This document shows positions 1 to 5,862 of a DNA stretch of 5,955 bases, one piece after another; positions within the stretch are counted from its first letter, which is position 1, and every line of letters starts with the position of its first letter. Under the pieces are notes generated by a model. It saw nothing but the letters and a program-made list of their open reading frames with translations, made no database searches and was not told the origin of the DNA. The translations under genes were made by a program, and so were the position numbers. This DNA is from an uncultured Pseudomonadales bacterium (lineage in GTDB: Bacteria; Pseudomonadota; Gammaproteobacteria; Pseudomonadales; IMCC2047): the NCBI GenBank assembly GCA_947258895.1, contig CAMYKE010000097.1, positions 1 through 5,955 on the forward strand. The letters run 5' to 3'.

Positions 1-305
1 GCAGCCACCGAAGCCGGCGTTACCAGGTAGCCTCTACCTTCGCCGTGGCCTTGTGGGGACGGAAACACGACGTATCGTGCTTTGATATCCGGATCGTTGA
101 ACGATACCTGTTCGGCAACAGCATAGTTTGGGGTCAGCGCGGGCAGCAGCATACCCAACGTCAGGGAGGCAGTCGTTAACGACGACAGACGAGCAACAAA
201 CGTCCGCCGGTCGATGAGGCCGTGCGCGTACTCGTCATACCAGTCAAATGCCTCCCGAGGTATTGGCGGATGTTGCGACCCAATCCTGTTTTCCAAATCT
301 GCCAT
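1..305 (-). CDS. Dienelactone hydrolase-family protein (YghX-like), 5' part only
   Basis: This gene runs off the left edge; 101 codons from the ATG at 305 are visible. The translation resembles the N-terminus of E. coli YghX and related dienelactone hydrolases: FDWYDEYAHG (about residues 20-29), then PNYAVAEQVSFNDPDIKARY (59-78), then PSPQGHGEGRGYLVTPA (82-98), the lead-in to an alpha/beta-hydrolase core. The catalytic Cys/Asp/His residues lie outside the window. Residues 32-64 look like a Tat signal: DRRTFVARL, a hydrophobic stretch (SLTLGMLLPAL) and an AVA cleavage-like site, so periplasmic export is likely. The start is supported by a perfect AGGAGG at 311-316, 5 bases before ATG. Family members hydrolyse ester or lactone bonds; the substrate here is unknown. 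It points away from the sugar-acid operon and follows the lacI-type gene on the same strand after 185 bases, so a functional link is uncertain. Confidence 0.85.
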   Translation of the reverse strand, partial: MADLENRIGSQHPPIPREAFDWYDEYAHGLIDRRTFVARLSSLTTASLTLGMLLPALTPNYAVAEQVSFNDPDIKARYVVFPSPQGHGEGRGYLVTPASVA

Positions 306-310
306 CGTGG

Positions 311-316
311 CCTCCT
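311..316 (-). promoter_or_regulatory. Shine-Dalgarno site of the hydrolase gene
   Basis: On the minus strand this is AGGAGG, a full anti-SD match, with a 5-base spacer before the ATG at 305-303. It fixes the start of the truncated hydrolase gene and implies strong translation. Confidence 0.8.
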
Positions 317-450
317 GCTGCTGAATGTCTGTGGTATAGGTAATCCGTTAATCGACGTTTGTATTGGTTGCCCCGGTATGCTGAATGCATTCTACAGGGC
401 GTCGGCCTGTCGCCCACAGTCATCACAACCGATGCACTACTTCAAAATCC

Positions 451-456
451 ATTATA
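451..456 (-). promoter_or_regulatory. Possible -10 box for the hydrolase gene
   Basis: The minus strand reads TATAAT, a perfect sigma-70 -10 hexamer, about 146 bases before the hydrolase ATG. There is no recognisable -35 at 16-18 bases (that stretch is C-rich) and no extended -10 TGn, so it would need an activator or may be chance. I see no better promoter in 306-450. Confidence 0.25.
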
Positions 457-461
457 CTCGC

Positions 462-487
462 AGAGCCGGCCCAGGGGGGACCGGTCT
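462..487 (-). terminator. GC-rich hairpin after the lacI-type gene, possible terminator
   Basis: Four bases beyond the stop codon of the LacI-family gene, the minus strand reads AGACCGG, then TCC, a CCCCT loop, GGG, and CCGGCTCT. This folds into about ten pairs with one bulged C and one T-G wobble. No run of Ts follows directly; TTTT appears only about 15 bases later. It may be a weak or Rho-assisted terminator or a 3' stabilising hairpin. A second smaller hairpin lies at 397-415 (GGGCG/CGCCC arms). Confidence 0.35.
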
Positions 488-490
488 GAA

Positions 491-1549
491 TTACACCTTT
501 TCGTCGGTGTCTGCGATTTTGCTGTCTTTTGAAAATTGTGCCGATACCGTTTTACAGGACTGCCTTTCGACCAACGTACAGGGTATCAATACTCTCTTTG
601 GCACATTCCTTTTGTTGCCTATTTGGTCGAGTATTACCCTGGCGGCCTCTTTTCCAACTTCATAAGGCTCTTGCCTGACGACGGTTACCGGGACCTTAAA
701 AAATTCTACCATGGGTATGTCGTCAAAACCGACAAGAGAAACATCGTCTGGTATCACTATGTTGTCGCGGGCAAACTCTTTCAACAAGTCTGTGGTGATC
801 GCCAAATGCTGGGTAAAAATCGCGGTGGGGGCATTCGACGATTCGAGAATACGTCCAGGGGATTGCTGAAACCCCGTTTCCCTGTCCCAATGCTGAACCA
901 ACTGATCGTCAACTCGATGGCCATATTTTTCCAATGCGGCGACATAGCCCAAATACCGGTCCTTTCTGGATTTCGTGTCATCGAACTCCTGGGTCATAAA
1001 ACAGATTCGCTCGTGCCCAAGCTGGAGCAGATACTCGGTTGCGTTGAAGGCGGCTTCCTTGTAGTCGGACAGAACGATATTTTCCTCGCTGCCATCGTGC
1101 TCCAGCTGAAAATGCACGATTGGCAGACCCTCCGCGCCCAATGTGGACACCAGGGACGCGTTTTTGCCGGAGGGCGCGATAATAATACCATCGACGCGTA
1201 GCTGGCTTAGCGCACGCAATGCCCGCGCTTCCGTATCGGGCTCAAAGTCTGTGTTATAGATGATGATGTTGTACTCGCCGCTTTTGCAAAAGTCATCGAT
1301 GCCGCGAATGGCGCTACTGGTGTAATAGCCCGTAATGTCCCGTACTACTACACCTATGGTCCTGGTCTTGGATGTTTTCAGGCTGCGTGCAATGGGGTTG
1401 GGGACGTAATTCAATTCACTGATCGCCGACTGAATGCGGGCTTTGGTGTCCTTCGACATATAGTCGAACCGGCCATTGAGGTACTGGGAAACCGTGCTTT
1501 TCGATACTCCTGCATGAAGGGCAACATCGATTAATCTTATCTTTTTCAT
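491..1549 (-). CDS. LacI-family transcriptional repressor (KdgR-like)
   Basis: This 352-residue protein has normal LacI-family length. Residues 4-24 form the helix-turn-helix (IRLIDVALHAGVSKSTVSQYL); the next stretch, NGRFDYMSKDTKARI, is typical of KdgR-like members tied to uronate and pectin sugar use. At the positions that set operator choice in LacI (17, 18, 22) it has K17, S18 and Q22. The hinge NPIARSL places a Leu at 57, the residue that wedges into the central CpG of the operator in LacI and PurR. Residues 63-330 are the periplasmic-binding-protein-like effector domain, with TRTIGVVV, the strand VDGIIIAP (119-126) and VSLVGFDD (270-277). About 20 hydrophilic residues follow. The ATG at 1549 is preceded by AGAGGT with an 11-base spacer. 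It lies divergently to the ManD operon and most likely represses it, released by a pathway intermediate such as a sugar acid or KDG. The ligand is inferred, not visible. Confidence 0.93.
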   Translation of the reverse strand: MKKIRLIDVALHAGVSKSTVSQYLNGRFDYMSKDTKARIQSAISELNYVPNPIARSLKTSKTRTIGVVVRDITGYYTSSAIRGIDDFCKSGEYNIIIYNTDFEPDTEARALRALSQLRVDGIIIAPSGKNASLVSTLGAEGLPIVHFQLEHDGSEENIVLSDYKEAAFNATEYLLQLGHERICFMTQEFDDTKSRKDRYLGYVAALEKYGHRVDDQLVQHWDRETGFQQSPGRILESSNAPTAIFTQHLAITTDLLKEFARDNIVIPDDVSLVGFDDIPMVEFFKVPVTVVRQEPYEVGKEAARVILDQIGNKRNVPKRVLIPCTLVERQSCKTVSAQFSKDSKIADTDEKV

Positions 1550-1589
1550 AGGTTTTGGCTACCTCTACTACGATCCAGGCAAACTGCTA

Positions 1590-1617
1590 TTGACTTAATG
1601 CGAATTATCATTAGAAT
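1590..1617 (+). promoter_or_regulatory. Sigma-70 promoter of the manD operon
   Basis: TTGACT (1590-1595) and TAGAAT (1612-1617) each match consensus at five of six positions and are 16 bases apart. Transcription would start near 1624, giving a leader of about 56 bases before the TTG start of manD. This is the best promoter match I found in the window. Confidence 0.7.
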
Positions 1618-1641
1618 ACGCAACTAAACCGATTTAGTAAA
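1613..1641 (-). promoter_or_regulatory. Candidate sigma-70 promoter of the lacI-type gene
   Basis: On the minus strand TTTACT (1641-1636) and TATTCT (1618-1613) are separated by exactly 17 bases. Each hexamer matches consensus at four of six positions. The -35 lies inside the operator pair and the -10 overlaps the -10 of the opposite promoter, so bound repressor should also limit its own gene. GATAAT at 1609-1604 is an alternative -10 with a poor -35. Confidence 0.45.
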
Positions 1642-1649
1642 TCGTTTTA
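1625..1649. promoter_or_regulatory. Tandem LacI-type operator pair
   Basis: TAAACCGATTTA (1625-1636) and TAAATCGTTTTA (1638-1649) both fit TAAAnCGnTTTA, a palindrome around a central CG as LacI-family proteins prefer. One G (1637) separates them. Together they also form one long inverted repeat centred on 1637: CGATTTA and TAAATCG match exactly, and 11 of 12 pairs match overall. The pair begins right after the expected start of manD operon transcription and covers the -35 of the divergent promoter, a good position for repression of both. Assignment to the adjacent repressor is inferred. Confidence 0.7.
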
Positions 1650-1667
1650 TCTCGGCAATCATAACAC

Positions 1668-1673
1668 GAGGGA
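1668..1673 (+). promoter_or_regulatory. Shine-Dalgarno site fixing the TTG start of manD
   Basis: GAGGGA ends 6 bases before TTG at 1680. An in-frame TAA at 1662 rules out a longer protein, and no ATG or GTG lies between them, so TTG is the only start that keeps the conserved ManD N-terminus. Confidence 0.75.
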
Positions 1674-1679
1674 ATCAAC

Positions 1680-2897
1680 TTGGAAATTCGAGAAATCAAA
1701 GTATTCGTCTGCAACCCCGGCAGGAACTTCGTGACGGTAAAGGTAATCACCGATAATGGCATCTACGGCGTTGGCGATGCCACCCTCAATGGCCGGGAGA
1801 AGGCGGTTGTTGCCTACCTTGAAGAGCACGTGGTCCCGTGCCTGATCGGGCGCAACCCCCACGATATTGAAGACATTTGGCAATACTTATATAAGGGCGC
1901 ATACTGGCGCAAAGGGCCAGTGACCATGGCTGCCATCGCGGCAATCGACATGGCGCTTTGGGATATCAAGGGTAAAGTCGCCGGGCTGCCCGTGTATCAA
2001 TTACTCGGGGGCAAAAGCCGAACGGGCGTAACCTTGTATGCCCACGCCAATGGCGAGGACATCGACGACACACTCGATAAAGCTGAAGAACTGAAAAACC
2101 AGGGCTTTAAGGCCATCAGGCTGCAATCGGCGGTTCCGGGACTAAAAGTCACTTACGGTGTCCTGGGTGACAAGAAGGATTACTACGAGCTGCAGGGCAA
2201 CAGGCCGTTACCACCCGAGGAGGAATGGTCGACCCCGAAGTACTTCAACATGATCGGCGATTTGTTCCGTGAGGCTCGAGCGCGACTGGGCACCGATATT
2301 CTCCTGTGCCATGACGTACACAATCGATTGACGCCCGTTGAGGCTGCGAAACTGGGGCAGTTGCTCGAGCAGTACGATTTACTGTTTCTGGAAGATGCCT
2401 CCAATGCCGAAAACCAGGAAAGCTACAAATTGATTCGGCAGCACACGACCACGCCCCTCGCGCTGGGCGAAACCTATAACACGATCTGGGACTGCAAAGA
2501 CCTGATTCGCGACCAGCTGATCGATTACCTGCGGACCGCCGCCACCCATGCGGGAGGCATTACCGCATTGCGTCGCATCACCGATTTCGCGAGCGTGTAC
2601 AACGTGAAAACGGCTCCGCACGGGGCACCGGACCTCTCCCCCATTTGTTTCGCGGCGCATATACATTTGAATACCTGGGCGCCGAACTTTGGTGTACAGG
2701 AATTTGTTGGCTTCGGTAACGACCAGGCCAGGGAAATATTTCAACACGACATCAAGGTCGAGAATGGCATGGCCTATGTGAGCGAAAAGCCGGGACTGGG
2801 AGTTGAGTTTGATGAAGAAGCTGCGACAGCACTCCCATACAAACGCTCCTACCTGCCGGTATGTCGTCTGGAAGACGGTACGGTGTGGAACTGGTAA
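1680..2897 (+). CDS. manD: D-mannonate dehydratase, enolase superfamily (ManD)
   Basis: This cytoplasmic enzyme would convert D-mannonate to 2-keto-3-deoxy-D-gluconate plus water (EC 4.2.1.8), the step before the KDG kinase/KDPG aldolase branch. At 405 residues it is close to the characterised Novosphingobium ManD (about 402). Residues 1-110 form the capping domain with ManD hallmarks NFVTVKV, GVGDATLNGRE and DIWQYLYKGAYWR. The barrel follows. By comparison with Novosphingobium ManD, visible catalytic residues are R147 and Y159 (base pair, in the ManD-specific loop), D212 and H214 (HDVHNR), metal ligands D212, E238 (FLEDAS) and E264 (LGET), and H314 (PHGAPDLSP). All are present, so the enzyme should be active. 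Ala316 in HGAP is the residue I recall being linked to efficient mannonate dehydratases, with Pro in weak or gluconate-acting ones. Translation starts at TTG. It is the first gene of the operon, 43 bases before the oxidoreductase. Unrelated UxuA does the same reaction in E. coli. Confidence 0.95.
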   Translation: MEIREIKVFVCNPGRNFVTVKVITDNGIYGVGDATLNGREKAVVAYLEEHVVPCLIGRNPHDIEDIWQYLYKGAYWRKGPVTMAAIAAIDMALWDIKGKVAGLPVYQLLGGKSRTGVTLYAHANGEDIDDTLDKAEELKNQGFKAIRLQSAVPGLKVTYGVLGDKKDYYELQGNRPLPPEEEWSTPKYFNMIGDLFREARARLGTDILLCHDVHNRLTPVEAAKLGQLLEQYDLLFLEDASNAENQESYKLIRQHTTTPLALGETYNTIWDCKDLIRDQLIDYLRTAATHAGGITALRRITDFASVYNVKTAPHGAPDLSPICFAAHIHLNTWAPNFGVQEFVGFGNDQAREIFQHDIKVENGMAYVSEKPGLGVEFDEEAATALPYKRSYLPVCRLEDGTVWNW

Positions 2898-2930
2898 CCA
2901 ATCAATAAACAGATAAAACATGTGATCAAC

Positions 2931-2935
2931 AGGTG
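2931..2935 (+). promoter_or_regulatory. Shine-Dalgarno site of the oxidoreductase gene
   Basis: AGGTG lies 5 bases before the ATG at 2941. The 43-base gap after manD shows no promoter or terminator that I can recognise, consistent with co-transcription. An ATG at 2920 runs straight into TGA and is not a start. Confidence 0.6.
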
Positions 2936-2940
2936 AAAAG

Positions 2941-4080
2941 ATGAACAGCAAAGTAAAAGTATTAGTTTCCGGAAGCGGTTTTGCCGGCCAGGGCCATACG
3001 GACGCGTTCCGGGCGGCAGGCGCTGAGGTAGTCGGCATCGTTGGCAGAACACCCGGTGTCGTAAGTGAAGTGGCCGAGAAAATGGATATCCCGTACTCCG
3101 GCACAGATTGGCAGCAGGCACTGCAGGATTGCCAACCGGATGTCGTTTCTATTGCGACGCCCGGCGGCGCCCACTACGAACCAATAAAACAGGCAATCGA
3201 GTTTGGATGTCATGTATTTAGTGACAAGCCACTGACAGATAGTGGAGAAACAGCAGCAGAGCTGTACGAACTTGCAAAACAGAAAAATGTGAAAACGGCG
3301 TTTGCTTCGAGCTTTCGTTATATGCCACATATTCAGCACGCCAAACAACTGGTTGCAGATGGTGCGATAGGCGAACCGGTGGAAGTTGAGTGCATCTCCC
3401 ACTTCGCCCTGGAGCGCGATATTCCCTTCGGCTGGTCACATCGCAAGGAAGATGGCGGCGGTCGCCTGAACAACAACTTTACCCACATGATCTCCATTGT
3501 GACGTCCGTAATCGGTGAAAAAATCCTGTCGATAGCCGGCGAAGTGCGCGACGACCTGGGCAAGGCGCCTATCGTTGAGGGCGTGCATAATTTCAAAACG
3601 CGAAGAGACTTTATCCCCGAAGACCTTAATGACCCGTCGCTGAAATGGGGGGAAAGTAATGTCGAGTGGTCCTATACCGTGCTGGCGCAGCTGGAAAGTC
3701 AAATGGCAGCCAAACCGGTTTCCGTACTGTTCAAACATGGCGGACTGACTCCCAAGTTTCAAGAGAACCACATCGTGTTTTACGGCACCAGGGGAGCGAT
3801 ATTCATTGAAGGCCACTATGGCATGGGCCCTTTGCATTTTTATGGTGAAGATAAAACATGGCAAGAGCTGCCGGTACCTCAGGATATTGCCGACAACCAG
3901 CCAAAAGTCGAGGGTGATACGGAGCGAAACTGGCATTACCTGGCCAGAGAATTTGTGAAGGACATTACTGGTGAAACAGTCGAACCGTACCAATCCTTCA
4001 GGGAAGGCAGTCTGTACCAACAACTCATTGACCTCATTAGAAAAAACGACAACTGGACAGATGTTCGCCATCTGCAATAA
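2941..4080 (+). CDS. Gfo/Idh/MocA-family NAD(P)-dependent oxidoreductase
   Basis: This is a 379-residue cytoplasmic dehydrogenase of normal family length. The Rossmann domain spans about residues 4-125: GSGFAGQGH (11-19) is the GxGxxGxxH nucleotide-binding turn, and the second strand ends in GR (35-36) instead of an acidic residue, which hints at NADP(H). ATPGGAHYEP (72-81) and SDKP (94-97) are family motifs; DKP replaces the usual EKP, with K96 as the expected catalytic lysine. The C-terminal substrate domain has GGGRLNNNFTH (172-182): H182 fits the catalytic histidine, but the usual D-x-G before it is N178 and F180. The substrate cannot be read from sequence. Between ManD and a sugar-acid symporter, the likeliest role is a keto/hydroxy sugar-acid conversion that feeds D-mannonate to ManD, for example reduction of D-fructuronate; other aldonates or a modified sugar are possible. 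The symporter gene begins 12 bases after its stop. Confidence 0.9.
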   Translation: MNSKVKVLVSGSGFAGQGHTDAFRAAGAEVVGIVGRTPGVVSEVAEKMDIPYSGTDWQQALQDCQPDVVSIATPGGAHYEPIKQAIEFGCHVFSDKPLTDSGETAAELYELAKQKNVKTAFASSFRYMPHIQHAKQLVADGAIGEPVEVECISHFALERDIPFGWSHRKEDGGGRLNNNFTHMISIVTSVIGEKILSIAGEVRDDLGKAPIVEGVHNFKTRRDFIPEDLNDPSLKWGESNVEWSYTVLAQLESQMAAKPVSVLFKHGGLTPKFQENHIVFYGTRGAIFIEGHYGMGPLHFYGEDKTWQELPVPQDIADNQPKVEGDTERNWHYLAREFVKDITGETVEPYQSFREGSLYQQLIDLIRKNDNWTDVRHLQ

Positions 4081-4085
4081 AAAGG
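4081..4085 (+). promoter_or_regulatory. Shine-Dalgarno site of the symporter gene
   Basis: AAAGG directly follows the TAA of the oxidoreductase gene and sits 7 bases before ATG 4093. The spacing leaves no room for a promoter, so the two genes are translated from one message. Confidence 0.6.
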
Positions 4086-4092
4086 CATAACC

Positions 4093-5862
4093 ATGTTTTA
4101 TGACTATCTAGTAATCGGTGTCTACTTTATCTTGATCCTGGCTATCGGTGCTGTGTTTGCTCGAATGGCTGAAAAGTCTACGAGTGATTATTTTCGTGGC
4201 GGCGGCAGAATGTTGTGGTGGATGGTAGGCTCGTCCGCTTTTATGGCGCAATTTTCAGCGGTGACCTTCACAGGCGCGGCAGGCAAAGCCTTTGCCGACG
4301 GTTTTGCCATTAGCCTCGTGTATATTGGCAATACCTTTGCGTACTTTTGCGGATGGGCATTCTTCGCGCATCGATTTCGCCAAATGAGAGTGGATACACC
4401 CACGGAAGGAATAAGAAGGCGCTTTGGGCATGGCAATGAGCTGTTTTTTTCCTGGGCATTAATCGTCTTCAGCTTTCTCAATGCCGGTGTCTGGTTGAAC
4501 GCCTTAGGGGTTTTTAGCAGCGCCGTTTTTGAAGCGGACATCAGTATCACCATTATGGTGATAGGTCTGACGGTAGTTTTTGTATCGGTACTATCAGGCG
4601 CCTGGGGGGTTGTTGCATCGGACTTTGTGCAAACGTTGGTAGTGGCTGTGGTTTCAGTGGCCTGCGCGGTGGTGGCATTAGTTAAAGTTGGTGGCCCGGT
4701 TAATTTGGTCAACAACTTTCCAGGCGGTTTTCTCATCGGTCCGAATATGAACTACGTCTGGATATTGTTCGGCACCTTCATCTTCTTTTTACCGAAACAG
4801 ATCATAACGGTTATGAATCTGCATGATTCATTTCGATTTATCAATGCGAAAGACTCCGACAACGCCCGTAAAGCGGCCTTGTTAGCCATGACGCTAATGG
4901 GCGTCGGAACTATTGTCTGGTTTATCCCTCCCTGGGCAGCCGCAACCCTGTACCCGGATGCCGCCGCAGGCTATGCGCAACTTGGCAACAAAGCGGCGGA
5001 TGCGGTATATCTGGAGTTTACTCGCAATGCCATGCCCGCAGGGACCGTTGGGTTACTGATGGCCGGCCTTTTTGCAGCGTCCATGTCTTCTATGGACTCC
5101 GCACTGAATAAAAACTCCGGAATCTTTGTGCGCAGTATCTATCAACCTTTTCTCGCCAGAAGGAATAGACAAACCGAAGACCATAAGTTGTTGCGAATCA
5201 GCCAGCTCATCAGCTTTCTAAGTGGCATTTTGGTGATTACTGTAGCGCTATGGTTCGCATCGCTGAAAGAGCTCAGCTTATTTGAGCTAATGATGTCCGT
5301 TTCAATTATGGTTCAGGTGCCAATGATGGTGCCGCTATTATTTGGAATTTTTGTGAAGAAAACGCCGCCATGGGCGTCCTGGGCGACTGTTGCAGTCGGT
5401 TTGTTCGTTTCCTGGTTAGTTAACTATGTGTTCACCGCAGATGTATTCGCGGCGATGTTTGGTATTGAATCGCTTACCGAACGGGAAAGTATTGATATGA
5501 ATATCATTCTAACCGTTGCAGGCCACTTGTTTATTACCGCCGGCTTTTTCTGCGCGACTTCATTCTTCTACAATGAGGCGAAGGACAAGAACAAACCCGA
5601 AACGGATCGTTTCTTCGAGGATCTGCAAAAGCCGGTTATTGCAGATGATCAACAGGACGAAGTCGACCGTCAACAGCGCCACAAACTCGGTTTGATGGTA
5701 AAAATCATGGGCTCAGGCGTGATGCTTATGGCTTTGATACCGAACCCGTTTTGGGGCCGCCTGATGTTTGTTGCCTGTGCTTTAGTCATCCTGAGTATCG
5801 GTATAGTATTGCAAAAAAGTTCGGCGCTGGAATCAGCAAAAAGTGAATCTTTGTCGAGCTAG
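4093..5862 (+). CDS. Sodium:solute symporter (SSS) family permease
   Basis: This 589-residue inner-membrane protein belongs to the SSS family (SGLT/PutP fold) and would couple sodium entry to solute uptake. By eye there are about 15 hydrophobic segments, the first near residues 3-23. After it come the SSS-typical stretch STSDYFRGGGRMLWW (29-43) and a segment with SSAFMAQFSAVTFTG (47-61). LFAASMSSMDSALN (326-339) matches the signature helix of the family; S332 and S333 align with the sodium-2 site serines of vSGLT, so sodium coupling should be intact. Residues 495-535 form a long charged cytoplasmic-looking stretch, followed by a final hydrophobic region (about 536-573) and a Ser-rich tail. 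The substrate is inferred from context: a uronate, aldonate or related sugar acid for the oxidoreductase and ManD. It is last in the visible operon. Related permeases carry sugars, sialic acid, proline or pantothenate, so the solute is not settled by family. Confidence 0.92.
   Translation: MFYDYLVIGVYFILILAIGAVFARMAEKSTSDYFRGGGRMLWWMVGSSAFMAQFSAVTFTGAAGKAFADGFAISLVYIGNTFAYFCGWAFFAHRFRQMRVDTPTEGIRRRFGHGNELFFSWALIVFSFLNAGVWLNALGVFSSAVFEADISITIMVIGLTVVFVSVLSGAWGVVASDFVQTLVVAVVSVACAVVALVKVGGPVNLVNNFPGGFLIGPNMNYVWILFGTFIFFLPKQIITVMNLHDSFRFINAKDSDNARKAALLAMTLMGVGTIVWFIPPWAAATLYPDAAAGYAQLGNKAADAVYLEFTRNAMPAGTVGLLMAGLFAASMSSMDSALNKNSGIFVRSIYQPFLARRNRQTEDHKLLRISQLISFLSGILVITVALWFASLKELSLFELMMSVSIMVQVPMMVPLLFGIFVKKTPPWASWATVAVGLFVSWLVNYVFTADVFAAMFGIESLTERESIDMNIILTVAGHLFITAGFFCATSFFYNEAKDKNKPETDRFFEDLQKPVIADDQQDEVDRQQRHKLGLMVKIMGSGVMLMALIPNPFWGRLMFVACALVILSIGIVLQKSSALESAKSESLSS

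Larger units (their letters stand above)
306..490. other. Intergenic gap between the hydrolase and the lacI-type gene
   Basis: These 185 bases separate two minus-strand genes. They hold the hydrolase Shine-Dalgarno site, a TATAAT box, the hairpin at 462-487 and a small inverted repeat at 397-415. The short open frames here do not resemble proteins I know. The gap length suggests the two genes are separate transcription units. Confidence 0.6.

Noticed and set aside
222..665. A 147-codon plus-strand frame spanning the hydrolase 5' end, the gap and the lacI 3' end
   Set aside because: It overlaps two real genes antisense and lacks homology or a ribosome site.
536..1201. A 221-codon plus-strand open frame opposite the lacI-type gene
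   Set aside because: It lies wholly within a well-supported LacI-family gene on the other strand, has no Shine-Dalgarno site I could see and resembles no known protein.
2379..3104. A 241-codon minus-strand open frame across the manD/oxidoreductase junction
   Set aside because: It is antisense to two conserved genes, with composition typical of a shadow frame; no recognisable domain.
3712..3721. AAACCGGTTT, a perfect 10-base palindrome inside the oxidoreductase gene that resembles a LacI/GntR-type operator
   Set aside because: Several 10-base palindromes are expected by chance in 6 kb; it is deep in coding sequence and does not match the TAAAnCGnTTTA sites.
3436..4077. A 213-codon minus-strand open frame opposite the oxidoreductase gene
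   Set aside because: Shadow of the conserved coding frame on the plus strand; no domain or start signal.
4188..4736. A 182-codon Thr/Ala-rich minus-strand frame opposite the symporter gene
   Set aside because: The Thr/Ala/Lys bias is what the antisense of a hydrophobic membrane protein gene gives; no independent support.
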